Shown here in pieces: positions 1 through 10,786 of a stretch of 64,000 nt of DNA. The notes beneath the pieces are model-generated. The model saw only the letters and a program-made list of their open reading frames with translations. It was not told the origin of the DNA and ran no database searches. Where the stretch lies: contig VZTJ01000295.1 of NCBI GenBank assembly GCA_013397795.1, positions 1,813,521 through 1,877,520 on the forward strand, given 5' to 3'. The stretch comes from Orthonyx spaldingii (taxonomy: Eukaryota; Chordata; Aves; Passeriformes; Orthonychidae). A program made the position numbers and the translations under genes. Numbering within the stretch: the first letter of the stretch is position 1; each line of letters starts with the position of its first letter.

Positions 1-2168
1 AGAAATATTATTTGTTTTTCATATTTTATGATTGCACTGCTTCTGTTACTGGCATCTTCTCCAACAGCATACTCACCTATTGACAGCTAAATAAACCCAA
101 AAATTGAACAGCATCATGCATAAGGAATGAACAAGTACATGGACAGATCTTTTAATTACAAATCTCTCTGTGTTTGGGAGATGTTTTTGACTTTATTCCA
201 AAAATTGAAATGGAATTGAAATGGAAATGTAGTCGGTGGCTTATATGAAGTAGATCTCCAGCATTAAATATTTTGTGAAGGATTCTAATTTGGAGTTACT
301 CCCTTTTCTCTTTTTCAAGTGGACAACAGCAATTTAAATCTGATTTGTACTGTAAGGTTGTCAGGGAGCATATTAACGTCTGAGAAGTGTTAGAATAACC
401 AACAAAATACTTAATCTCCTGTTAACCACAGTCTAACAAGCCTCAGAGGGTTGTGCAGGGTTAGAAAATTGCAAGAACAACAAGCTACAAATACTGTTAA
501 AAAGGGGTAGGGGATCAGGCTTCAATTTGGTGTGCATCATCCATTTTAGGTTTTTCATATAGAAAGTTAAGCATGTAAACATCTCTCTTCTATGTATCCT
601 CCACTTAAGTCATTCCACATTTTTTCTACACTCTTCCTCTTTTTTTACCCTGTTCTCCTCCTATCTCAGCTGAACACCAGCTAGTCCTTTGCAAATCAAA
701 GTCCATGCAGCCTGAAGCTCTCTGCCCACTTCCTCTTTAGCCCCCATTAATGGGGGCTTGCCAGACTTTCTGTCAAAGGATTTCACTGTCTTTTTGCATA
801 CTTCCCCTTTAGTATTCTGCAACATTTTCCTTGGGTTTCCCTGCCATGCCCTCAGAAATGCTATGAGCTGTCTTTAGCTGAGGGTAATATTGCTCAGCTT
901 TACGAAAAGTGAAGCCAGCCACAAAATTACTTTTTTGGGGTAGCTTCTGTACAGCACTGCTAGCTATCCCCTCACCCACCATCTCTGCTCTGCTACTTTA
1001 CCTGCTCTTCCAGAGTACCTCTGACACTAATTACTGACATTACTGCTGCATCTGTAACCATCGCCCCCTTTTTGTGTCCCCACCCTGATCCCCAACAAGT
1101 TTTCTTTGCAATTACCTTATGGCAAACAACTGCACTGAAATTTGATGATTCTAAACCAAAAGACATGTACAGATACCATATTATGCCAGTGAACTTGTAT
1201 TTTAATTTTTTTCTGTCACATAACCTAGGAAATTAGACATAAATGAACCTTTAACAATTTATGTCATAAAGAATAATGATATGAGAGTAGGAAATTTAAG
1301 AAACAAAGTTATCTCTGCATTATGTTAATGAGCACAGTCACATATTTTTCATACATAGCTCCCTCTGCCCTTCCCTACACACTCAGCTCTTTCCGGGTAG
1401 AAATACATTCCATGTACATCAGCTGGGAAGTTACTTTTTGGTTACAGGTATTTGGAAGCATGTCAAGAATCACAGAATCTCAGGTTGGAGGAACCTCAAG
1501 GATCATCAGGTCCAACCAAAAATGATCATTAGCAGGAAAAGAATAGATGATTCATGGTGAAAGCGTTGCGTGTTGTCCTGGGCTGTGCGTTCTCAGTTTC
1601 CAGTGTGCTCTTATGCAGTAGCAGATGGATTACTTAAATCACAGTTTTTACATTTCTTACTTATAAGAGGTTGGTTTTTTACTAGGGTTTTTTAGCACTT
1701 GCAGCTTGCATTTCAGCAATATTGAACACAAATCTGAGCAATCAAACCTGCAACTAGAGTCAATTCGAGTTGCATCTTGAACATACAAAAATGTCTTTAT
1801 ATGTGTTTTGAAAAATCCTGTCCTTAATATTTCAAATTGATCATCCAAAATGAGTCTGTATTTTTGTTGTTAATTTTCTCTGGGCTTAAATTCTTCATCT
1901 GTGAAGTCCTATCAGTTAAAATGGTGTTGTAAGATCAGTTCATTAATGTCAATTCTTTACATCATTGCTGTTCCTATGAGTGCCATGGAAAAGTTAATGT
2001 GAAAATCAATCACTTAGTCCCAAGACTAAAGCTTTAACAGTATTATAAATATGTCTTAGGCCAGCACAAGGAAAAAATTAAAAAATATGTGGGAAAGACA
2101 ATGATTAACTGAGGAGTGGCCTTTTTGCACCATAACAGAGAGAGAATTCTTGGAAAACAGAATTAATC
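1..2168. other. Non-coding sequence 5' of the first visible HEPACAM2 exon
   Basis: No coding exon is supported here. The short open frames are AT-rich, unconserved in appearance and lack splice context. Because the conserved HEPACAM2 coding exons begin at 2812, this stretch is either intron 1 of the long HEPACAM2 transcript or the upstream region of the alternative start exon at 2169. It carries one small CR1 fragment (1466-1518). I could not find the longer mammalian-type start exon, so it should lie left of the window. Confidence 0.5.
1466..1518 (-). mobile_element. CR1 LINE 3' end fragment
   Basis: The segment reads like the reverse complement of the avian CR1 3' terminus: a CACAGAAT-type tail followed by 'ggttggaggaacctcaagg' and 'atcatcaggtccaacc'. 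Only about 50 bp survive. It is a 5'-truncated copy, as is usual for CR1. Recognised by eye, without alignment. Confidence 0.7.
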
Positions 2169-2204
2169 ATGTGGCTGAAAATTTCACTTTTGTGCGTATC
2201 AACA
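2169..2204 (+). CDS. HEPACAM2: Candidate alternative start exon of HEPACAM2 (short signal peptide form)
   Basis: ATG at 2169 opens MWLKISLLCVST, which resembles the start of the shorter human HEPACAM2 isoform (MWLK followed by a hydrophobic stretch and then TG). This would be the signal peptide, completed by the exon at 2812. The next exon needs one leading G (phase 1), so the exon should end ...ACA G and be followed by a donor. The genome reads AACAGCAAGC at 2201-2210. The only donor-like site is GC at 2205-2206, which leaves phase 0 and would shift the frame into an early stop. With one more G the site would be an ideal GC-AG donor in the right phase. So this is either a sequencing or assembly indel, a non-canonical donor, or a decayed exon. 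Confidence 0.5.
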
Positions 2205-2811
2205 GCAAGCATTCATTCTGCCAATTTCCTAAGACTGGAATACTTGACTTTTGCAAGCTTAGTATTATTTCTTTAATTTAGTCTTACAGGTACAGAGCAG
2301 TCAGCAATAATAACGATATATAGTTTTAGTCAGACATTCATTAAAGTGCTGCTTGTCAGATTTTCAGTCAGTTTCTCAGTATAACTGGCAGAGTTACCTA
2401 AGAAGCTCCTCTGTAGCTGAACCAACCCAGAAAAAATCCTGAAAACTGAGTGTGCAATCCAAGACTGTTAGACAGTGTAAGACCTAGAAATATAAAATAT
2501 TTTAAAGGGAAAATATTTTCTACAGTAAGGTAAATGTACATTATTTCATTTTTGTCAAACTTTCAACAGTAAGATCCTTCCTTTGGCATTTTGTATAGTT
2601 TGAGGCTAGAGCTCTGTAGCTAGATCCAGCTTCACCAAGTTCAATGAGCTCTTGTCACTTTCTTACTGAAAACCTGAGTCATAACCACGCAAAAACTTTA
2701 AGTTTTAATCTTGAGTGTTTTTTCACAGTGAGAATTTCTCATTTTAGTTTTCCAGGGTTTCCATTTGTGTTTTGGGTTTGCTTATTTGTTTGTTCTTTCA
2801 TTTTTATGCAG

Positions 2812-3162
2812 GTATTTGTTCTGCCTTAAAATTGACAGTACCATCTCATACCATCCATGGTATTGAGGGGCAACCACTTCATCTTACTGTTGACTACAAT
2901 TTCAATGCTACAGCTTCTGAAATCCAGATAATTTGGCTTTTCGAGAGGTCTCAAAGTAATCCTGTATACTTGCTTGGCTCTGTAAATCAAACAGTAGTTC
3001 CAGACTTGGAATACCAGCACAAGTTTACCCTTATACCACCGAATGCATCTTTGAGGATTAATCCATTGCATATCAGTGATGAGGGCAATTACATTGTAAA
3101 AGTCAATGTCCGTGGAAATGGGACCATAGCTGCAAGTCAAAAGATCCAAGTAGCTGTTGATG
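2812..3162 (+). CDS. HEPACAM2: HEPACAM2 exon: N-terminal V-like Ig domain
   Basis: HEPACAM2 is a type I immunoglobulin-superfamily membrane protein. In human it is also called MIKI and is reported to act at the Golgi and centrosome in mitosis. This exon encodes 117 codons in phase 1-1, from GICSALKLTVPSHT through the end of the signal peptide and the first Ig domain to SQKIQVAVD. Segments such as IQIIWLFER, LLGSVN, VVPDLEYQHKFT and EGNYIVKVN match the human protein closely from memory. The acceptor is TTTATGCAG (AG at 2810-2811) and the donor is GTAAGT at 3163. N-glycosylation sequons include NQT, NAS and NGT. The domain has no internal cysteine pair, so it lacks the canonical Ig disulphide, as in the human protein. 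Confidence 0.95.
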
Positions 3163-4256
3163 GTAAGTTAGTAAAAGATAGTATTTTCATTTTGACAATA
3201 AAATTACAACAGTTTTGAAGTACTGGTTCTTAGTGTCCAATTGCAATAGTGTCTCTTTTAACGCAACTGTACATGAACAAATGCTAACAGTTAAGTAATG
3301 TTGTTTTCTACTGCTGCTGGAGGGAATACTAAACTATGTCATCTTTAAGCAAAATTAATATATTAACTGATGTTTCTATATCATAAGTAAAAAAACGGAA
3401 GGGGTATAGAAACATTTAAGATTAAATTAGACTTCTAAAAAATAAGATTTAATAATTTCTGCTGTGCTATCACAAGGGTGCATTGAATTTAAAATAGTCT
3501 TTTTCCCTGAACAACTTTACCTCCTGTAACAAAGAGGAGTCATTGACTTTTGCTGGTGACTGTAGCCCCGTGTCTGTAAAAGAAGTCCAGATCTGAATTC
3601 ATGAAGTACTGCATTCCCCTCTTTAGACTCTGCTCTTTGTATGGGAGACTTAAAAAAAAAAAAAAGTGGAAATGGGAAATCCTTATCTAAAAGGATGACA
3701 AGGGGCTTCTGTAATTTATGGATTGTACAGGGGGGACCCTGTGAGTGTTGGGCTTGGAAGGAATGAGATGAATGATGTCTTGAGGTGACAAAGTCGTAGC
3801 TGCCATTTAACTGCCAAACCCACCCCAATTTGCAGACATCCTCGTGAACAGATTGCCTGTATTTCAGTGGTGCCCAGTGTGGGCAGAGCTGTGGGCAGCC
3901 ATGCTGAGAAGTCACACACGGTGGGCAGTGCCATGCTTTGTGCTCTTTTCATTTCTGTGGACGCAGTGATTTGTATATGAGGCAGGAGGCCATGGTAAAC
4001 CTGACTGCAGCCTTTATCCTATTACCAGTAATACAAACAGTCTGCTTTTATTAATGTACCATAATAATTCTTACAGTCACCAGCTGAGAATATGGCCTTC
4101 TTTTTTTAACTTTTAACTACATTTAAGAAATAAAATTTGAAATATTAGTAATTTCCAGAGGGAATGAAGATTGATATTTGAATCATATTGGCCATGATTA
4201 TATGTAATATAATGGCTTGTCACTTTGACAACTCTTCATATCTCTTTATTTTACAG
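3163..4256 (+). other. HEPACAM2: HEPACAM2 intron between Ig domains 1 and 2
   Basis: This is a 1094-bp intron, GTAAGT to TTTTACAG. It has an A13-15 run near 3651 and no recognisable gene or repeat. Open frames on the minus strand at 3.5-3.95 kb have no supporting signature. Confidence 0.8.
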
Positions 4257-4541
4257 TTCCAGTCACAAAGCCAACTGTATATACTGAACCATCCTCAGGG
4301 GTAGTGGAGTATGTAGGGAATATTAGCCTAAAATGTACTGTGGATAGAGGTACAAGGGTAGTTTACCAGTGGATGAAAAATGGGAAGCATCTCCATGCTG
4401 GCCCTAATTATACCTTTTCATCAAACAATGCTACACTTCTAATTGTTCCTGTTGTAAAAGAAGACATTGGGAATTACAGCTGTCTGGTATCTAACCCTGT
4501 CAGTGCAATGGAAAGTGAGATAATTGCACCAACCATCTATT
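4257..4541 (+). CDS. HEPACAM2: HEPACAM2 exon: second Ig domain (C2-type)
   Basis: The exon has 95 codons in phase 1-1, with acceptor TTTTACAG and donor GTGAGT at 4542. It encodes VPVTKPTVYTEPSS, EYVGNISLKCTV, VYQWMKNG, then KEDIGNYSCLVSNPVS and ends at IY. The two cysteines in LKC and YSC give the canonical Ig disulphide, and W in QWMKNG is the core tryptophan. Sequons NIS, NYT, NAT and NYS are present. Every block has a clear counterpart in human HEPACAM2. Confidence 0.95.
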
Positions 4542-7500
4542 GTGAGTATATGAAATATTCATTATTACCTTTGTATGAATGATTTGGCTGGAAGGAGTGC
4601 CTCCAAATAAGATAACAGGCAGAAAACAGTTGAGTCAACATTGTATGTGAGCTTACATTCAAAATTAGCTTGTTTATAATAACTCTAAATTAAAGCGGGA
4701 TAAGAAAATTATTCAGTGTTATGTAGTTTTGAAGATCAATCTCAACTGCAGAATTCAAATATAAACTTCAAGATTTCCACAGATGTCTTCAGATGTGACT
4801 CAAAGGAAAAAAAAGCAGATTGTTATATATGAAAATATTGTTTAAAATGGAGACACCAAACAGTATCAAAAAGCTAAGCACAGGAAGTGCCAGTCTGGAG
4901 GGCTGGTATTAATGGGTTTCCTCAAGATCATTTGAAGTCCAGTCCTTTTTAATACTTCGATTAATGGCACCAAAAATAAGATAGGGTGTATCTCAATGAA
5001 GTTCATTTATGACATTAAATAGGAGGACTGAATGACTTTGACACAGTAATAGAGCTGGGATGAAATTTACTAGTAAAAAAGTAAATGAGCATACCCTTTC
5101 AGAGAATAAAAAACATGAACTTCTGCTGATAAGATTGAGATTGATTGGAAAATAATCAAAGCAGTGAGCCTGGGATTGAACTATCACAAGATATCTATGA
5201 ATTGACAGCATAATTCAGACATGAGAAAGACATATTTATTTCTAGGGTAGTGGGCAATGGATTTCCAACAAGGAAACAAGGGGAATGCTAACAGCACACA
5301 GAAGACCACATGTACAATACCGTGTGCAGTCCTTGCAGATCCCAGAACACTGATCTTGAACTGGAAAGAAAAAAAGAAAGGAATGCAGAAGAGACACAGA
5401 GGCCTCAGTCAGGCTTGGCAAAATTAGAGTTGAAAGAAGTGATTGCATTCCACATCAAATGGGAAACATGAGAGAGCAAGAAGAGTTGCATAAAGACAAT
5501 TTTTTGCAGAAGAATAAACCACAAAGTAGCCATATATTTTGACTGGAAATGAAAGCACCTAAGAAACTAATTGAGTTGGAGGAAACAAAAGATTGATTTA
5601 ATCAGCATTCAACAATTATACTGTAAATCTCAGGGCATTCTCATTTTGGTCCATGTCAGGCATTCCCAGTGCCTCCTCAATTTTCAAGTAGCACATGCTA
5701 CACATATGTGACCCTGCTATGCTCTAATCCTCATGTCCTCAGGGGTCAAATTATCCTCAGAGGAGAGCTGAAATTAGACATCTTAGGACCTACTTTACCA
5801 CCAGTCCTACTCAGGTGTAGCTGGTTTGCCCAGTGGCCCAGTGTGGAAGGCACAGTGCAAGGACTGAAACCGGATTCCTGTTCAGCCAAGGGCTGGTGCT
5901 CACTCCTGCTTTCTCCAGGCTCTATCATCTGGCAGCTGGTAGGCAGTTCATGCTCAACTTGTTATGATTGCAGTACCAACATATTCAGAACCTACATCTC
6001 TTACATCACTAGTTCTCATATTTCCCTCCTCCTCCTTTCATTTCCTTTCATTTCTGATTACCTATTCTGCTAGTTGTTTGGGGTTTTCAATTATAACTTG
6101 GAAGAATTAGATAAGGGGGTGACTTGCATCTAAAATATGGGAGGGGTCTCTACATGGCACCGGGAGAAGAGAAAAAGACTGCCTAAATTAGCAAAGATTA
6201 ATAAGGACATTGTTAGATATGAGCTGATACGAGATTATATGTAGCTTATAAAATTGACAGCAGGGCAGATTTGAAGATGAAGAAGCAGTTGCAAAGAGTC
6301 CTAAACAGGGCAAATATTAATTGAGCTTCCATCTCATTGGAGAGAGGAATCATAATAAACTGTTCTACAAGGAAATAACCAGCACTGATGAAGCTTTAAT
6401 TTATCATTACTGTAATTTAAAAAAAAAATCAAATTCTTTCCTCGAGGTAGCAAATTTTTATGTGCCTGCTTTTGTAGAGTCACAATCTCAGCTCATTTAT
6501 GTGCTTAAAGTGCTAAGAATGACAGCTGAAGGTGTTTGAATGCAGTTTCTCTACTGTGTTTCTCACTTTAATGAGCTATGAATTGGCCTTATACACGTCT
6601 CTCTTCAAAGAATACCTACGTACAACTTGGCTACACTGTATCCAGTCTGACAGCCTTCTTCCAATGCAGTAAAGTCGGGTCAGGCTAGAAAAACATCTGG
6701 CATTCTTGCTACCTTTCAGACAGCTCTGTTTGTTGCACAGCCTGTGTGAGATTTGAATTTCTGGCCTGTTGCACATAGGATTGTCTCCAAAGCACTGATG
6801 GCACTGACAGGTGTGTGACAAGGTGTGTGCCCTTCAGTCTCAGCTCTGGTACTGCTGTCTCCCTTCTTCCTCACTCGATTACATGCACTTTTCAGCAAAT
6901 TTGAAAAATCTTTCAAAGTTTAAAACTGGAAACCTATTTTGACTTATTTTTTACCAGATTTTGAAATCTCAACGTTGCTTAAGTGTCCACATACCTGGAA
7001 TCTTTAGCTTGAGTGGTTGTGATACACAGCTCTATCAAAAACCTTGAGATTCACTTTTTCTCCATGTGTGTAAAGATTATTGTATATGCATTTTCAGAAT
7101 GTCCTTTGTAATTAATCAGAACTGAGAGTTTGCTTTGTGCATAATGTAAAATCTGAAAAAAAAAAAAAGTATTAAGAGCAAACCATGCAATGATGAAAGA
7201 CTGTAAATACATGTGGTACTTTCTATATCCAAGTCAGTGATGGGAATTAGGGTCTTACTTCCTCAGCTATATGAAGTTACCTAATTTGGTTCAACCCCTG
7301 CCTGCAGAAGTAGTTTGTCTCCCAGCTCCCAGTTGTCAATAACAATCCAGAACAGACCTTGGGATCTCTCTCTACCATATGTCATTGCTGTGGGGGAGTT
7401 ACTGGAGGTGATAAAGAAAAGGTCACTCACGGTAAATACCTGCCATCTGCTTGGAAACTGTAACAGTCTCGTAGTGATAGGAGCAATTGGAAATATTCCC

Positions 7501-10489
7501 ACAGAGCAGTAAATTGTTACTCAGAAAGACTGATTTGTTATTTTACAAGTCATTTAGTTAACTGGTTTTACTGAGACAGGAGGCAGTCTTCTGTAGAGAA
7601 CAATACTGGGAAGGGAAAATAGAACTGAGGGATCCATGAAGGCTACCATTGTGGGTTTTTACTGAGTATGAAAAGTGGTTTTTAATTCATGTCTTATTAA
7701 TATTATCCTGCATCTCCATTAGTTATGATGATAATGCAGCCTGGAGCATGGTTATTGCCATCATGTGACTCAGGAACAAATTATTTCAAGACTGGAAGAA
7801 GCTGCTGTCCTGCAGGCTGCAGGAGACACTGTTGTACTGTGTTGACGGAGCTGAACTTAGCAGACTATGTGGGATTTTTTTCCTCAAGTCTTCCAAAAGA
7901 TAAAGTATAGTTAGTACTAGAGAGGAAGTGGTTAATTTCCTGCTTTTCAGAATCATCCTTGAAGCTGTGTATACCTGTCAGTTACCCAGTGTTTAGGGAC
8001 CTAGATGTACACACTGCCCAGGAGAGACAAAAGATTGCTCCAGGCAAAGCAGAAGGGTTACCCTATCCTTGTGTTGACTTCAGCAAGGAATGCCACTTTT
8101 CAGATTTTGCCAAGAGGTGACTATTTCTTAAGATAACCTCTCTCTGTTTTTTCAAACTTACTTCCCCAGCCAGTGTGTGTCAGTGTCTGTATAATGATTT
8201 CTTTCAATTTGCAGCTTTCATTTAAATCTAGTTCTCAGTGTCATTTCTTTATGCTGCACTGTTATGATACTGATAAAAAAGCGGAACTCAGCTCTGATTC
8301 TTTTGCAGACTGTGGCAAATCACCCACTACAGTGAGGGGGCCTGGAAACTAGTCAGCTATTCTTACCATTAATCTCTGTTAACACATATCAAAGTCATAT
8401 TATCAGTGAAAATAAAAGCTAATTCTCCTAAGAAGGGAGATTTGGATTGGAAGAACCACTGAATTGCTCTGAAAAGTAAAAAACTATGTTCCTGCCTACA
8501 AATAGTGTATGAGAGGCTTTATTTCATTTATGAAAAATGTCAAAGATCCGTGCATCCCTTCTCCTTGCATATCTGAAAAAAGGGAAGTAAATACCTATAA
8601 GAGGCAAGCACCTGTGAAAAGCTCCCCTTCCACAGCAACATGCAGCCCAAGTGAGGTCAGCCAAGACAAAACAGTGGGGTATAGGTCTGTACTTCACAGA
8701 AATGGTCATTACAGGGTCAGTTGGCTCTTGGAGACAATAAAGCAAGTGACTCAGGAACTGCAGAGCCTGTGAAGAAGCAGCCCAACTTGTAGAACTTAAA
8801 GAAATGCCTTGATTCTTCAGAGTGACCACTGCAATATAGGTAGAAGCAGAACTAATTCATGCTGAAGTGAAATTGTATTTCATTTCCCAAGTAAATATTA
8901 TGCATGATGATGGCCATTCCTTAAAATAAGACTGCAAAAAGCTTACCACTAAGTAGAGAAAATTAAAAGGTTGACAAGTTTATGTTGTGAAATGTGGACA
9001 TTTACTTAAAAGTGGGCTAAACTGAGGTGGTATTTGGTGGTCTATATTCTCTTGTCTAAGCCTTAACAAACAGAAAAAAACCCAAAGGCACACACAAAAT
9101 GGCCTGTTTTGTGCTGTGAGCTGGTGGTTTAGGTGTTCTTGAAGAATAAATTAGTCTCATAAAAAAAAGACAGTAAATAGAAGGGTATATTACGGGAAGT
9201 TCTAACATCATCCTGAATTTCCTGGTGGGAAATAGAGTCTGAAATGTACCACTGTGCAGCTTCAAGTAGCAGGGACTTTCCCATTCAAACCCAGCTGCAT
9301 TATGTAATTCTTCTAGACAGCCATAGGAAGGTGGAAATATTACTCAATTCCACTGTCTGCAATGGGCACAGTACTGTGCCTGCTTTGTGCTACACCTTTC
9401 TGTGTAAGGCAGCTTTACAGATCTTCAGGGATCCTACCAAAAATATATTCTGCATGTTTTCTTCTTTGGCTCTGTCACTATTAGATCTGTGCATTTTTGA
9501 TTATTCATGTAAGTTCTCAGAGAATTAGCAACTAAAATGATTAGGTTTGTGGGGGGTTTTTTTAACTAGAAAAAGAGATTTAATAAGGCACAGTTTGATT
9601 ATTGTATTCTCTACGTTAATTTCTATACTTATATAACTGTAAAAATAATTTTAACGTGTAAAGATATAAAGGCCCCAATAATCTGAAATGTTCTAGTAAA
9701 AATAGCATGAAAAATATTCTTATAATATTTAAGTATATTGTTTCCCTTCTCATTTTCCTATGCATATTACACTAAAAATATTCATCTGCTCAATTTTTTT
9801 GAGTAACGAACATAACTATAGAACAACATATGCTTCTTCTAATTACATTCAGGAAAAACAACTTTCTTTCAGCACAAGATCTTACTCTTGAAAAAAGCAT
9901 AATTGTTGAAATAGTACAAGCCTACTAAAGTCAGGGGAACATTAAAGTTTATTCTAGCAGTCATTTATGGAAATTTTTTTCTGAACTTACCTAAGGCACA
10001 CCTTACTCAATATTAGACCTGTAAGTTAGTTCTCTAAATAATTATTATACTGTAAGTTATTGTAGTGAGTGCAATATTCCAAGGCTAATTTGTGCACTTT
10101 TAAATTTGCAGGGCAATTACTTATACCAGTAAGTTTGGCATTGAAGTACTAATCAAATATGCCCCTAAAGAAGACATGCTCCTTTACTTCGTAGAAATCC
10201 AACTGATTCCAGTTTTCATTCTTTTTATCATACTGAGAAATACACTGACTCGTGTTTTTCCCCTAAACAACAATTAGACCAGTATTAAGTGGATGTAGCC
10301 TGAGCTAAGCCTAGGACAGATGCAGTTATTGAACTAAAAGCCTTTTAATTGAAATGACTGCATGCCAGCAATTCTAAAGGCTAGTCTAAGTTAAATATTC
10401 TAACTTTAGAGATACCATTCTGATTAAAGTTTAATTATATATGTTGATTTTCATTTTCTTACTGTATTTCCCTTTTTTTCCCAATGCAG
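4542..10489 (+). other. HEPACAM2: HEPACAM2 large intron between Ig domains 2 and 3
   Basis: A 5.9-kb intron, GTGAGT to CCCAATGCAG. It carries an old CR1 remnant near its start and otherwise AT-rich unique sequence. Open frames of 60-134 codons (for example 5669-6073 and 8509-8772) show no recognisable domain, have no splice support and look like chance frames. Confidence 0.75.
4880..5030 (+). mobile_element. Degraded internal CR1 LINE fragment
   Basis: The phrases 'gggtttcctcaagatc', 'tccagtcctttttaatac', 'gatagggtgtatctcaatga' and 'catttatgacattaaatagg' resemble the end of the CR1 reverse-transcriptase region ('gtccctcagggctc', 'ccagtcctgtttaatatc', 'gagtgcaccctcagcaag', 'gctgatgacaccaagctggg'). 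Heavy divergence suggests an old insertion. The borders are approximate. Confidence 0.5.
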
Positions 10490-10786
10490 ATGGACCTTAT
10501 GGACTTAGAGTCAAATCAGATAAAGGTCTGAATATCGGGGCAGTGTTTACAGTTGACATGGGGGAAGTTGTACTGTTTGACTGCTCAGCAGATTCAAATC
10601 CACCAAACACTTACTCATGGATTCAAAGGGATGACAATACCACTCAAGTAATCAAATATGGACCTCATCTGGAAGTTGTATCTGCTAAAGTGGCCCAGAA
10701 GACAATAGATTACATGTGCTGTGCTTTCAACAACGTGACTGGAAAACGAGATGAAACTCGCTTCACAGTTGTGGTTACTTCTGTAG
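10490..10786 (+). CDS. HEPACAM2: HEPACAM2 exon: third Ig domain (C2-type)
   Basis: The exon has 99 codons in phase 1-1, with acceptor CCAATGCAG and donor GTAAGA at 10787. It encodes GPYGLRVKSDKGLNIG, VFTVDMGEVVLFDCSADS, PPNTYSWIQRDDNTT, then KVAQKTIDYMCCAFNNVTG, and ends in VVVTSVG. The disulphide cysteines are in FDC and YMC, with an extra adjacent cysteine (CC) that human HEPACAM2 also has. Sequons lie at DNTT and NNVT. It is highly similar to the human exon throughout. Confidence 0.95.

Noticed and set aside
5669..6073. 134-codon open frame inside a HEPACAM2 intron
   Set aside because: Cysteine- and serine-rich without a known motif, and no exon signals in the expected phase.
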